In this document: positions 34,064 to 43,007 of the stretch, in pieces
Position numbering within the stretch: position 1 is the stretch's first letter
Layout of the letters: each line of letters starts with the position of its first letter
The notes under the pieces: model-generated
Database searches by the model: none
Told to the model about the DNA's origin: nothing
Seen by the model: the letters and a program-made list of their open reading frames with translations, nothing else
Source: Mycolicibacterium pulveris
GTDB lineage: Bacteria > Actinomycetota > Actinomycetes > Mycobacteriales > Mycobacteriaceae
Length of the DNA: 64,000 nucleotides
Direction of reading: 5' to 3'
Assembly (NCBI RefSeq): GCF_010725725.1
Contig: NZ_AP022599.1
Location: 4,650,001-4,714,000 of the forward strand
Program-made: the position numbers and the translations under genes

Positions 34064-34753
34064 ATGGCGCAGGCGGCGAAGCGGGGACGCCCCCGGCAAG
34101 GGCGTGCGGTGGCTCGGGATCTGCCGCGCGACCAGGAGTTGCTCCGTATCGCAGCCGAGGTGCTGCGCGAACGCGGCTTCAGGGGCACGCGGCTTGAGGA
34201 CATTGCTTTAGAGGCCGGTATCTCGAAGGGCAGCCTCTACCACTACTTCGAATCGAAGGAAGAGATCTTCGAGCGCCTCGTGGCGAACGTGTTGTCGACG
34301 CTGTCAGCGGAAAGTGGAAGCGTCCGGCGCAGCTTGAGTGCCACGGAGCGGCTGCGCAAGGTTACCGAGCGCTGGATCAAGCAATCCGCCGAGTATCCGC
34401 TTGAAGTCGGGTTATTGTATGCCGAGTTGGTCCATCTGGAAGGTCCGGCGGGCGAATGGGCACGCGCGGTAAGACGGGACAATTTGGCGTTGCTGCGGGA
34501 GATCCTTGAGGACGGGCAGGCGACCGGAGAGTTCCGACAGGCCAACGTCGCCATCCTCGCCCACCAGATCATGGGTGCGATAGGCGCGCTCACCGAGTGG
34601 TATCACCCGACCGGGCCGATCAAGGTGCCGACACTCATCGAGGAGATGACCGCCTGGATCCTGGCGGGCGTGGGGGTCCAGCAAGAACCGGCTCAGAGTA
34701 GCCGCGATCGCGTGTCCACTGACGGGACCGCCGAACCACAGGCGCTGCCGTGA
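34064..34753 (+). CDS. TetR-family transcriptional regulator
   Basis: 229 residues from ATG 34064. The N-terminal helix-turn-helix is clear: LRERGFRGTRLEDIALEAG then ISKGSLYHYFESKEEIFERLV. The C-terminal ligand domain resembles the TetR_C group used by KstR2-type and other lipid regulators (WIKQSAEYPLEVGLLYAELVHLEGPA). A basic arm RGRPRQGRA precedes the HTH. It stands between the catabolic genes and the mce operon on the same strand, and probably represses itself through 33995-34010. It is the leading candidate for the GTTACNGTAAC sites, but that motif is absent from its own promoter. Confidence 0.9.
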   Translation: MAQAAKRGRPRQGRAVARDLPRDQELLRIAAEVLRERGFRGTRLEDIALEAGISKGSLYHYFESKEEIFERLVANVLSTLSAESGSVRRSLSATERLRKVTERWIKQSAEYPLEVGLLYAELVHLEGPAGEWARAVRRDNLALLREILEDGQATGEFRQANVAILAHQIMGAIGALTEWYHPTGPIKVPTLIEEMTAWILAGVGVQQEPAQSSRDRVSTDGTAEPQALP

Positions 34754-34815
34754 CAGCGGGGGCTGACCGGCTGGTGTAACAGCTAATCGCCGCGGGTTTA
34801 CCCTCAGCGTCGCCG

Positions 34816-34849
34816 GGTGAGCGCCTCCGTGGTGCCGCCGGCACTCACC
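34816..34849 (+). terminator. Hairpin after the TetR gene
   Basis: GGTGAGCGCC and GGCACTCACC pair over 10 bp with one mismatch around a 14-nt loop, 63 bp after the TetR stop. It has the look of a mycobacterial intrinsic terminator without U-tract and would separate the TetR transcript from the mce operon. Confidence 0.55.
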
Positions 34850-34961
34850 CCAATTCCCAAGAAACCGGCTCGGTGTTGGAACTTTCGAGCCCCAGTCCGC
34901 CTCCGGCGCGGCATAATTGAAGCCCGCGGTATGACACCGGCATGGGCAGGCGGGGCCGTGC

Positions 34962-34979
34962 TTCGCTGACTTCAGCGAA
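34962..34979. promoter_or_regulatory. 18-bp palindrome TTCGCTGACTTCAGCGAA in the mce promoter region
   Basis: A perfect 8-bp inverted repeat with a 2-nt centre in the 446-bp gap between the TetR gene and the yrbE-mce operon. It is 33 bp upstream of the GTTACAGTAAC site. The two palindromes differ in sequence, which suggests two regulators acting on the mce promoter. Confidence 0.65.
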
Positions 34980-35012
34980 TAAATTCGACTCTATCGATTT
35001 TTGTTATGTGCT

Positions 35013-35023
35013 GTTACAGTAAC
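35013..35023. promoter_or_regulatory. Palindromic operator GTTACAGTAAC (site C of the shared motif), mce promoter
   Basis: GTTACAGTAAC is a perfect 11-bp palindrome, the same core as at 20237 and 23624. It lies about 175 bp before the likely YrbEA start at 35200. The rest of the 34754-35199 gap shows no gene. Confidence 0.75.
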
Positions 35024-35199
35024 GCGGTCACGGTGTACTGTTGGGGCGCGAAACCACCCCGCGCGTAGACCGAACGTCCTCGACCGGAAGCGAGGGAAGG
35101 TTTGACTCAGTTGGCTGGGCGAGTGGCATGCCGGCGGAGAGGCGCGGACCACGCCGCGGGCCAGCCCAGCTACGTTCGACGCAGCTTCTCCGGGCGATC

Positions 35200-36066
35200 A
35201 TGACCGTCACGACGAGTCGGCACGGCCAACGCCCTTCGAAGTCGGCGACCCTGTCCCGGCTGGCCGACGCCGGCGAGCGGGTCACCCAGATCCCGACCCG
35301 TTCCGCTGGAACCACCGGCCGCGGAGTCGCGCTGGCCGCCAACGTGATTCGCTACGCGATCGTCGACGCCCTCACACTGAGGCTGCCGATCGGCGAGTTC
35401 TTGCAGCAGGCGTGGCTGCTGCTTAAAGTGACCGCCACGCCTGCGCTCCTGATGGCGATACCGTTCGGCGCGATGGTTTCGGTCGTCACGTCCGGTTTGG
35501 TCACTCAGGTGGGCGCCAGCTCACTGATCGGTGCGTCAAGCGGAGTCGGGGTCGTCCGCCAGGGCGCACCGATCACGGCAGGCCTTCTGATGGGTGGCGC
35601 AGCAGCATCGGCAATCGCCTCGGATTTCGGGGCACGCGCGATCCGCGAGGAGCTCGACGCCCTTCGCGCGCTCGGCATCGATCCGGTTCGGCGGCTTGTC
35701 GTACCGCGGTTCCTGGCTCTGATCGCCATTGCACCCATGCTGTGCACCGTCATCCTGGTGTCGGGAACCGCGGCGGCGTACGTGCTCGCGGTAACGGTCA
35801 GTGACGTCACGCCGGGGAGCTTCTGGGACTCCTTCGGCCTCTTCGCAAACATCACCGACGTGTGGTTCGCGATGATCAAGACGGTCGTTTTCGCCGCGAT
35901 CGTTGCGATCATCTCGTCACTTCGGGGGATGGAGGCGAACCGCGGTGCGCAAGGCGTTGCCGACGCGGTCAACTCGTCGGTGGTTCTGAACGTCGTGTGC
36001 ATTGTCATTGCCAACCTGGTGATTACGCAATTGCAGGTGATGTTCTTCCCCTCGGAGATCGCATGA
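35200..36066 (+). CDS. yrbEA: YrbEA: MlaE-family permease of the Mce importer
   Basis: 288 residues from ATG 35200; the frame is open back to 35041 but that part is low in complexity and unlike YrbE proteins. Five to six helices and the MlaE signature: ATPALLMAIPFGAMVSVVTSG, GAPITAGLLMGGAAASAIASDFGARAIREELDALRALGIDPVRRL split across the cytoplasmic EExDAL loop. It forms the inner-membrane pore with YrbEB; the ATPase (MceG) is usually encoded elsewhere and is not in this window. It overlaps YrbEB by 4 bp. Confidence 0.93.
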   Translation: MTVTTSRHGQRPSKSATLSRLADAGERVTQIPTRSAGTTGRGVALAANVIRYAIVDALTLRLPIGEFLQQAWLLLKVTATPALLMAIPFGAMVSVVTSGLVTQVGASSLIGASSGVGVVRQGAPITAGLLMGGAAASAIASDFGARAIREELDALRALGIDPVRRLVVPRFLALIAIAPMLCTVILVSGTAAAYVLAVTVSDVTPGSFWDSFGLFANITDVWFAMIKTVVFAAIVAIISSLRGMEANRGAQGVADAVNSSVVLNVVCIVIANLVITQLQVMFFPSEIA

Positions 36067-36932
36067 CGACGACCGGGGCCATGTCGGCGCGACCATCCAC
36101 GTACTTCAGTACTCGCCTGTCAGCCAAACGACCCGTTCGTAGATCCTTCCAGGCGATCGGGCAGTGGACGACCTTCATCGGTCAGACGTTGTGGCTGCTG
36201 CCGTTGACCGTTCGCAAGTACCCGCGGCAGACCCTTCAGGCAATGAACCGCCTGGCTTGGGGCCGGGGCTCGCTGATCGTCGACGGTGGCACGATCAGCG
36301 TCTTGGTGATACTCGGCCTCGCATTGGGTGCGTCCATCGCAATCGAGGCATTCGCGATACTCAATCTCATTGGGTTCGGTGCACTCTCCGGCATCATCGG
36401 CGGAGTCGGCACGGTACGCGAGATCGGGCCCCTCGTTGCCGGAATCGCTTTCACCGCGCAGGCGGGTTGTCGAATGACAGCAGAGATAGGAGCGATGCGG
36501 ATCTCGGAAGAGATCGACGCCGTCGATGCGCTCGGACTGCGCCCGATTCCATTCGTCGTCGGCACGCGCCTGATCGGTGGCATGGCAGTGGTCATCCCGG
36601 GCTACCTGCTCACGCTGGTTGTCAGCTTTTCGGTGCTGCACCTTGTCATCATCAGCGTGTACAACCAGCCGGCAGGGACCTACAACCACTACCTTCTGAT
36701 GTTTCTGACCTCGACCGATCTGCTGTATTCGGTGCTCAAGGCCACTGTTTTCTGTGCAGCGGTGACGCTCATCCATTGCTATTACGGCTATTTCACCACC
36801 GGGGGACCGGTGGGGGTGGGGCGAGCGTCCGGGCGGGCCGTTCGCGCGAGCTTGGTCACCATCATGGTCCTGGATTTCACATTGACTGTCTTGTTGTGGG
36901 GTCTTCAACCAGTTTTCGTGTTCAAGGGATGA
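36063..36932 (+). CDS. yrbEB: YrbEB: MlaE-family permease of the Mce importer
   Basis: 289 residues from ATG 36063 (ATGA overlap with YrbEA). GGTISVLVILGLALGASIAIEAF, then GTVREIGPLVAGIAFTAQAG, CRMTAEIGAMRISEEIDAVDALG with the EExDA loop that contacts the ATPase, and RASGRAVRASLVTIMVLDF at the end. It should pair with YrbEA as the membrane core of the lipid importer. Ten bases separate it from MceA. Confidence 0.93.
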   Translation: MTTTGAMSARPSTYFSTRLSAKRPVRRSFQAIGQWTTFIGQTLWLLPLTVRKYPRQTLQAMNRLAWGRGSLIVDGGTISVLVILGLALGASIAIEAFAILNLIGFGALSGIIGGVGTVREIGPLVAGIAFTAQAGCRMTAEIGAMRISEEIDAVDALGLRPIPFVVGTRLIGGMAVVIPGYLLTLVVSFSVLHLVIISVYNQPAGTYNHYLLMFLTSTDLLYSVLKATVFCAAVTLIHCYYGYFTTGGPVGVGRASGRAVRASLVTIMVLDFTLTVLLWGLQPVFVFKG

Positions 36933-36942
36933 ATGAGCAGAA

Positions 36943-37971
36943 ATGTTGGTTCGAGGAACAGACGACGAACAGGCACGGAGATTGACGATCACCGGTGTGG
37001 TGGTCACGGCATGCCTGGTCGCCGCGGTGCTCTTGGTGGCGATGAATCCGTTCGCCGCTCGACCCTCCGACCGCATCTTCGTCGCGATCGATGTCCCTTA
37101 CATCGGAGAAGGTGTGCGGGACGGTACCGCCGTGGTCATGCACGGCGTCGAGATCGGGCGGGTTGTCGACGTCGTCAGCAGGTCGGGGCGCGGCGTGCGA
37201 CTGGACACCGAGCTGATGAAGGCGTCGGCTTCGGGCCTGACGGACACGATGAGCATCGATTACCGACCCGTGAACTACTTCGGTGTCACGGGCATCAACG
37301 TTGTCGCGAACGCGGGAGGAGAGTCACTGCGCGACGGAATGTTGATCAGCACCACGCCACGCGCGAACGCCACGCTTCAAGCCCTGTTGTCTCGGCTGGG
37401 CTCCGTCGCGGCCGGCGCCGTCACCCCCAAGCTCGTCTCCGTGATCGACCGTGCCGTGCGGTACACGGATGCGCTGAACCCCCTTGTCGAAACCATGCTG
37501 ATTGCGCTCGACTCCGTCGCGCGCGTGCAGACTGTATCGACGGCGCGGTTGCTGGCCAACGCGACCGGTGTAAGCGTCGGCTTCACACCATGGGTCGATT
37601 CGGTCGGAAGCGCCGGTGACGATTTCGTTCGTGGCGGCAACTTCGGTGCGCTGTCGGATGAAGACTGGGAGAACGTAACGTTCGCCACCCTGGACTTCGG
37701 ATCCACTGAGATATTCGGGATCGCCGGCCGAATACTGACCAAGTACGTGGACGATCTGCTGCCGGCCATCGACAGCGTCAAACTGTTGATGGACCCGGTT
37801 CCTGCACTCTTCCGGCCCGCCGAGTTCGGACAGACCCTCGTCGATCTCCGCACGCGATTCGAGAAGATGTTCGGCGGTACACCAGAACAGCGTGCACTGA
37901 ACGTTCGAATAGTCCTGGACAAGATTCCCGGCGTCGCCGCACCTCTGGGTCTGATGGGGGCGTCACGATGA
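36943..37971 (+). CDS. mceA: MceA: Mce-family substrate-conducting protein
   Basis: 342 residues. One N-terminal membrane helix (RRLTITGVVVTACLVAAVLLVAM split by the basic start), then the MlaD/MCE domain (FVAIDVPYIGEGVRDGTAVVM, HGVEIGRVVDV, IDYRPVNYFGVTGINVV) and the Mce C-terminal helical region. The six Mce proteins form a hexameric needle that carries lipid from the outer envelope to YrbE. It overlaps MceB by 4 bp. The MCE domain is somewhat divergent compared with Mce1A/Mce4A. Confidence 0.88.
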   Translation: MLVRGTDDEQARRLTITGVVVTACLVAAVLLVAMNPFAARPSDRIFVAIDVPYIGEGVRDGTAVVMHGVEIGRVVDVVSRSGRGVRLDTELMKASASGLTDTMSIDYRPVNYFGVTGINVVANAGGESLRDGMLISTTPRANATLQALLSRLGSVAAGAVTPKLVSVIDRAVRYTDALNPLVETMLIALDSVARVQTVSTARLLANATGVSVGFTPWVDSVGSAGDDFVRGGNFGALSDEDWENVTFATLDFGSTEIFGIAGRILTKYVDDLLPAIDSVKLLMDPVPALFRPAEFGQTLVDLRTRFEKMFGGTPEQRALNVRIVLDKIPGVAAPLGLMGASR

Positions 37972-38999
37972 CCAACAAGGCTGCGCTTTGGCGCCTTCTT
38001 CTCAGCGCGGTCGCGACGACCGTCCTGTTGGTCTTGTTGATAAGCGGCATATCCAAACCGATCGCGCCCGAGACAAAGACGTACTCCGCATACTTCACCG
38101 ACGTGTCTGGCCTTCGTGAGGGCGCCGACGTCCGCATCAGAGGAGTCCTGGTTGGCCGGGTCGAATCCGCTGCGCTCGAGCGGCTTGATGACCAAAGCGT
38201 GGCCGCCGTCAAGTTCTCACTGGACAAGCACTACGGCATCGTCTCCGACACACGGCTGGCCATCAAGTATCAAACACTCACCGGGTCACGGTATCTCGAC
38301 GTCATCAATCCCGCCGAGGGAGACATCGCCGAGGAACTCGTAACCACCGTGCCGACCTCGATGACACAGCCCTCCTTCGACGTCACCCAGTTGTTCAATG
38401 GTTTGCAACCCGTGATCGCGACCTTGAGTCCCGAAGAACTCAACGAGTTCGCGGACAACGCAGCCAACTTCCTGGCTGGAGACAGCGACGGGCTCGCATC
38501 GATGCTGGACAGCATCCGCAAACTCACCCGGTTCATGTCGGATCGCCAGGAGGTGATAGCGACACTGATGAACAATTTGGCCGATGTCGCCGACACGATG
38601 GGCGGGCAATCCGCCGACCTGATCAAGTTGATCAACATGGTCAACCGATCGACGGGCCCGGTCGACAAGGCGTTGTCGGTCTTGGACGAGTTCCGCAAAT
38701 CCGAGATCTTCGGGCCCGGCTTCATTCTCCCGGTACAACGTCTGGTCACGGCTGCGGGTTTCCCGACCCCACCCGACGGATTCACGCCGGTTCGCGATAT
38801 CGACATGGCCCTGGACACGGCATTCAACAACGTCGACCTGACGATCGATGCCTTCAAACTCATTCCGGTGATGTGGGAGAACATTCCACCACCCGTGCCG
38901 GACGGTACTCCGGAGCCGTGCTCGAAAGGCCGCTTCGACCTACCTCTCCCGATGGATGTTCTGCTCAACGGGCAACGGGTGGTGTTATGCAATCGCTGA
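37968..38999 (+). CDS. mceB: MceB: Mce-family protein
   Basis: 343 residues. N-terminal helix LLLSAVATTVLLVLLISGIS, MCE domain TYSAYFTDVSGLREGADVRIRG, VLVGRVESAALERLDD and KYQTLTGSRYLDVI in the canonical order, followed by a long helical part and a Cys-containing C-terminus (EPCSKGRFDLPLPMDVLLNG). It overlaps MceC by 13 bp at the 3' end and MceA by 4 bp at the 5' end, showing tight translational coupling through the operon. Confidence 0.92.
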   Translation: MTNKAALWRLLLSAVATTVLLVLLISGISKPIAPETKTYSAYFTDVSGLREGADVRIRGVLVGRVESAALERLDDQSVAAVKFSLDKHYGIVSDTRLAIKYQTLTGSRYLDVINPAEGDIAEELVTTVPTSMTQPSFDVTQLFNGLQPVIATLSPEELNEFADNAANFLAGDSDGLASMLDSIRKLTRFMSDRQEVIATLMNNLADVADTMGGQSADLIKLINMVNRSTGPVDKALSVLDEFRKSEIFGPGFILPVQRLVTAAGFPTPPDGFTPVRDIDMALDTAFNNVDLTIDAFKLIPVMWENIPPPVPDGTPEPCSKGRFDLPLPMDVLLNGQRVVLCNR

Positions 39000-39958
39000 A
39001 GTCGCTGCTACGAAATCCGATCATGTGGGGCGCCGCCGCCCTGGTTGTCACCACCGCGGTGGCCATGGTCGTGGCGATGCTTTATGTGAGCCCGCCGAAC
39101 AAGACCTCCCTCACGTTCTACACCGATGACGCCGCCTCGATTCGGCCGGGCGACGATGTACGGATCGCCGGCATCACCGTCGGCGAAATCAAAAGTCTCG
39201 CACTGGACTCGAACCGGATCAGGGTGACCGCCCGGATAGACCGAGACGTGTTCGTCGGTGACAAATCGCAGATCCAGGTGCGAATGCTCACCGTGGTCGG
39301 CGGCTATTACGTGAACCTCGTATCACTGGGACGGGAGCCACTCGGCGACGCGCCGATACCTCTGGAACGAGTGGTGATGCCCTACAGCCTCGTTCGCACG
39401 CTCACTGATGCGACGAAAGTCTCCGACGAGGTCGACCCGAAGCCTATCCGCGAGTCACTGGATCAGATCAGCAGAGGGCTGGAAGGATCGAACGCGGATT
39501 CATTGACGGCGATCATCGATGCCGGCAATGCGCTCATGTCGATCGTGGAGAGGCAGCGCGGGCAGGTCACCAAGATCCTGGATCTATCCGACGAATATCT
39601 TCGGAGCCTGAACGCGGCCAAGGGAACGCTGACGGAGCTCGTCAGGAAAGTGGCAATCCTGCAACAAACCCTCGAGCTGTACGGTAAGAACTTCCGGATC
39701 GCGATCAAAGGCATGGGCGATATCCTCATGGCGATCTATCCGGTGGGGGTCTTCTACGACAATCATCGCGACGATTTCTTGGAGAAGGCCCGAAACTTCC
39801 TCCAAAAGGGCCAGATGTGGGTCGACCGCAACGGGCTGACCGTACGGATTCTCAAGCGGATTCAGAACCGGGTCGAACGTGTGCTGGATGCTCAGAACGC
39901 ACCCCCGGAGTTGCTTGCGACGGACATGTGCGTTCCCGTCCCCGGAGTTCCGTGCTGA
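38987..39958 (+). CDS. mceC: MceC: Mce-family protein
   Basis: 323 residues from ATG 38987 (an in-frame GTG lies just before it; the frame extends further into mceB but has no homology). Helix AAALVVTTAVAMVVAMLYV, MCE domain LTFYTDDAASIRPGDDVRIAG then ITVGEIKSLALDSNR and QIQVRMLTVVGGYYVNLVSLG. The C-terminal helical part ends with MCVPVPGVPC. It lies within the mce operon and has no separate promoter. Confidence 0.9.
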   Translation: MQSLKSLLRNPIMWGAAALVVTTAVAMVVAMLYVSPPNKTSLTFYTDDAASIRPGDDVRIAGITVGEIKSLALDSNRIRVTARIDRDVFVGDKSQIQVRMLTVVGGYYVNLVSLGREPLGDAPIPLERVVMPYSLVRTLTDATKVSDEVDPKPIRESLDQISRGLEGSNADSLTAIIDAGNALMSIVERQRGQVTKILDLSDEYLRSLNAAKGTLTELVRKVAILQQTLELYGKNFRIAIKGMGDILMAIYPVGVFYDNHRDDFLEKARNFLQKGQMWVDRNGLTVRILKRIQNRVERVLDAQNAPPELLATDMCVPVPGVPC

Positions 39959-41058
39959 TGGTGAGGACTCGCTTTCCAAGACCGCGTGCGATCGGCGCGG
40001 GACTGCTGTGCCTGGCGGCGGTGATCTCGACCGGATCGTGTACGCCGTCGGACCAGAGACCAGAATCTAGCGTGTATTGCGCGGTCATGCCCGACAGCGT
40101 TGGTTTGTATGTCGGCAACCCGGTCACTCACATGGGTTATCCCATCGGTGAGGTCACGGCGATCAACCCCTCGACGTCCAGCGTCCAGGTCGAGTTCACC
40201 GTCGGCGCGCAGCACGCCGTTCCGGTAGACGTCAAGGCGGTAACCCGCTCGACGTCGATACTCGCCGACAGGGCATTGGAACTCGTCGGAGAGTTCGGGG
40301 CGGGGCCCTCGCTGCAACCGAGCGAATGCATTCCGCTGGCCAGATCATCGACGCCGAAGAGCCTTTCCGAGGTCGTGGGATCGGCGGCCACGTTCCTCAA
40401 CGCCGTGAATCCGCAGGACTCGACCAATCTCGGCGGCGTTGTGACAGGCATAGATCAGGCTCTGCAGAACAACGGCGCAAAGATCAACCAGCTGTTGCGC
40501 ACCTCTTCTGCCGTCCTCGATTCACCTGATCAGGCGATCGGAGACATCGGCTCCATCATCGCCAACCTCGCCGAGCTGACGTCAACCCTCGACGAGCTTC
40601 GGGAACCCTTGAAGGAGGCCCTTCTCGACGCGCATGTGACGACGCCGGACCTCGCAACGACCGTGACCGGCTCCAACCAGATCTTTGTCGGCATCGTTCC
40701 GTTGATCAGCCTCATCGGTGATCTGGAAGCTGAGCTCGGAGAGGAAACGCAACGAACACTCGACGACATGGAAGTCTTCATCCGCAAGGCGGCCGCGCAC
40801 TCGACATTCTTTGCGAGTCTGCTGAAACCGGGGGCGAGGATCGTCGATTGGTTGGCGAGGCACGCGAATGATCACGAGTTCAACACGATCAGATACCGAC
40901 CTCCGCTATACCGCATCCCCACGAAGATTGACGGCCTCGTGGTGTGTGGCGTCATGAACGCCTCCATGCCTGGAAGCTGCGCCGACGTGGCCGGAACGCC
41001 ATACGCTGTCGACGTCGCGCTCCTGCAGTACGTCCTGAGCGAGGCGGCCCGCCGGTGA
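39958..41058 (+). CDS. mceD: MceD: Mce-family protein
   Basis: 366 residues from ATG 39958 (TGATG junction with mceC); GTG 39952 is an alternative. The N-terminus IGAGLLCLAAVISTGSCTPSD looks like an export signal with a cysteine, though the lipobox is not canonical. MCE domain: VYCAVMPDSVGLYVGNPVTH then MGYPIGEVTAINPSTSSVQV and STSILADRALELVGEFGA. The rest is helical. It is part of the same hexameric conduit as the other Mce proteins. Confidence 0.9.
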   Translation: MVRTRFPRPRAIGAGLLCLAAVISTGSCTPSDQRPESSVYCAVMPDSVGLYVGNPVTHMGYPIGEVTAINPSTSSVQVEFTVGAQHAVPVDVKAVTRSTSILADRALELVGEFGAGPSLQPSECIPLARSSTPKSLSEVVGSAATFLNAVNPQDSTNLGGVVTGIDQALQNNGAKINQLLRTSSAVLDSPDQAIGDIGSIIANLAELTSTLDELREPLKEALLDAHVTTPDLATTVTGSNQIFVGIVPLISLIGDLEAELGEETQRTLDDMEVFIRKAAAHSTFFASLLKPGARIVDWLARHANDHEFNTIRYRPPLYRIPTKIDGLVVCGVMNASMPGSCADVAGTPYAVDVALLQYVLSEAARR

Positions 41059-42050
41059 AGTCATCGATTGTTCGATTCGTCGCCGCGGTGGTTACCGCCG
41101 CGGTACTGTCCTCGTGCGCGGCGCTGGACGTGAACTCGATGCCCGCGCCGGGTAACTCGTACCGTGACGGTTACGACATCGTCATGCAGTTCGAAAACGT
41201 CCTCAATCTGCCGGCCCGCGCCAAGGTCACCCTGGACGGCAGAGTTGTCGGTGTCGTGTCCGGGGTTTCGGCATCCGGGCAACTGGTGAACGTCACTGCG
41301 CGTATCGATCCCGCCGTGCAGGTGCCCGCAGATATCCACGCGGTCCTACAGCAGGCCACGGTACTCGGGGACATCTACGTCGCACTCGAACGGCCACAGG
41401 ACGGCGGGCCGCCCGCAGCGGCGCTGATACCGGGCGCGACGCTGCCGCTGGCTCAGACAACCTCACCGCCACAACTGGAAGACACCATTGCCCGACTCGC
41501 CGACTTCGTCGGAAGCGGTTCCATCCAGCGAATTCAGAACACCATCATCGGCCTCAACCGGGTTGTGCCACCGAGCGACGATCTTCGTCGGTTGGTGGCA
41601 CAGTTCGCCGCTGACATCAGCGATCTTGCGGACAATGTCGACACCGTCGACACCCTGCTGGACAGCGTCTCGGCCACTTCGCACGTGCTCAGCTATCGAA
41701 TGCCGTCCGTACAGTACTGGTTCTCCGAGGAAGGCATGCGTGGCTTCGACCGCGGTATGCAGAACGCCGGATTGATCGGAAAGACGCTGCCGAGCGTGGG
41801 AAGCATCTATTCCGGAGGATTCTGGCTCGTGCCGTTGTTGGATTCGCTCGGCAACGCCCTCGAGGCGATCCGAGATGCGAAGTGGGCGTTCGAGGAGGAA
41901 GTGCCGCAGTGGCGAAAGTTGTTCACCGATTTCTATCTGCCACAAGAGAAATACCCTGCCCTCAACATAACTTCGATCCAGGGGCCTGACGGCAGGGAGC
42001 TGTCGGAGAACGTAGCGGATGTGCTGCGAATCCTCGGAGGAATCCCGTGA
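41055..42050 (+). CDS. mceE: MceE: Mce-family lipoprotein (LprK-like)
   Basis: 331 residues from GTG 41055 (GTGA overlap with mceD). A signal ending in the canonical lipobox LSSC (residues about 17-20) predicts lipidation, as for MceE/LprK proteins. MCE domain: GYDIVMQFENVLNLPARAKV then LDGRVVGVVSGVSASGQLV and LQQATVLGDIYVALERP. A Pro/Ala-rich linker and helical C-terminus follow. It overlaps mceF by 4 bp. Confidence 0.92.
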   Translation: MKSSIVRFVAAVVTAAVLSSCAALDVNSMPAPGNSYRDGYDIVMQFENVLNLPARAKVTLDGRVVGVVSGVSASGQLVNVTARIDPAVQVPADIHAVLQQATVLGDIYVALERPQDGGPPAAALIPGATLPLAQTTSPPQLEDTIARLADFVGSGSIQRIQNTIIGLNRVVPPSDDLRRLVAQFAADISDLADNVDTVDTLLDSVSATSHVLSYRMPSVQYWFSEEGMRGFDRGMQNAGLIGKTLPSVGSIYSGGFWLVPLLDSLGNALEAIRDAKWAFEEEVPQWRKLFTDFYLPQEKYPALNITSIQGPDGRELSENVADVLRILGGIP

Positions 42051-43000
42051 GGACCAGGGCGTTACTCTCGTTCGCGGTGCTGGCCGCCATCATCGCGTTC
42101 GCTCTCAACTACTTCGGTTCGCTCGGGGTTCACTTCCGAGCCCCTGCAGAACGGGTGGGCCTGTCGTTGAATGTTCCCGATATCAACGGTCTGGTCGTCG
42201 GGTCAAGCGTTCTGTTGCGGGGCGTTCCCATCGGGTCGATCACCAACATAACCACAGACGTGGACTATGCGACCGTTCACTTCTACATCGACGACCGCTT
42301 CAAAATACCCGTCGACAGCGAGCTGCGGCTGGAAAGCCTTTCTGCACTCGGCGAGGCGTATCTGGCGATTGCCCCGCGCTCCGATGCGGGGCCATTCCTC
42401 AAGGATGGGCAACATATTCCCGCGGAGGAAGTGACATCGCGCCCATCGGTTTCGGAACTGGTTGACAGCGTCGTGCGAGTGCTGAGCCAGCTTGATCCCA
42501 CGGCGCTCGAGCGGATCATCAACGAAGCGGACGAAGCCATGCCCAATCCCGTCGAAACGCTGCCGAATCTCGAGCGAGCCAGCATGCTCCTCAGAAATAC
42601 CGCCACCCACCTGGATGGCAAGGGCGAAGTACTCCTCGGCAACTTTCAAACCCTGCTACGAAACGCTGAGTTCGTCGGACCGATCCTGGCCGACCTCGCC
42701 CCAAGCATCCGCCAAATGGGTGTCGACGTCGCCGGTTTGTGGCGATCGGTCAACGAGCTGGTGCGGCGTGGATCGCCGACCACGCTGCACAACTTCGCCA
42801 ACTACCTCCTGCGCATCGAGCGATTCCTGGACCACCGAAGCGGTGACATCAAGGTGCTCACTCAATCGATGCTGCCGTACCTCAACGATATCGCCGGCGC
42901 GTTGATGAACCTCGACACGGGCCAGCTACTGGACAACGTGCTGAAGTCAGTTCCAGAGGACGGCGTCGTGACACTTCGCGTCTCTGTTCCCGATAGGTAG
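42047..43000 (+). CDS. mceF: MceF: Mce-family protein
   Basis: 317 residues from GTG 42047 (GTGA overlap with mceE). N-terminal helix LLSFAVLAAIIAFALNYFG, MCE domain VGLSLNVPDINGLVVGSSVL then LRGVPIGSITNITTDVDYA and LESLSALGEAYLAIAP. The C-terminal part is shorter than in the 500-residue MceF proteins of some operons. It closes the six-gene mce set; the Mas gene follows after 7 bp. Confidence 0.9.
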   Translation: MRTRALLSFAVLAAIIAFALNYFGSLGVHFRAPAERVGLSLNVPDINGLVVGSSVLLRGVPIGSITNITTDVDYATVHFYIDDRFKIPVDSELRLESLSALGEAYLAIAPRSDAGPFLKDGQHIPAEEVTSRPSVSELVDSVVRVLSQLDPTALERIINEADEAMPNPVETLPNLERASMLLRNTATHLDGKGEVLLGNFQTLLRNAEFVGPILADLAPSIRQMGVDVAGLWRSVNELVRRGSPTTLHNFANYLLRIERFLDHRSGDIKVLTQSMLPYLNDIAGALMNLDTGQLLDNVLKSVPEDGVVTLRVSVPDR

Positions 43001-43007
43001 GTGAACC

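Noticed and set aside
35041..35199. Upstream TTG start for YrbEA
   Set aside because: The extra 53 residues are Arg/Gly-rich and unlike YrbE proteins; the start would sit next to the operator with no ribosome site.
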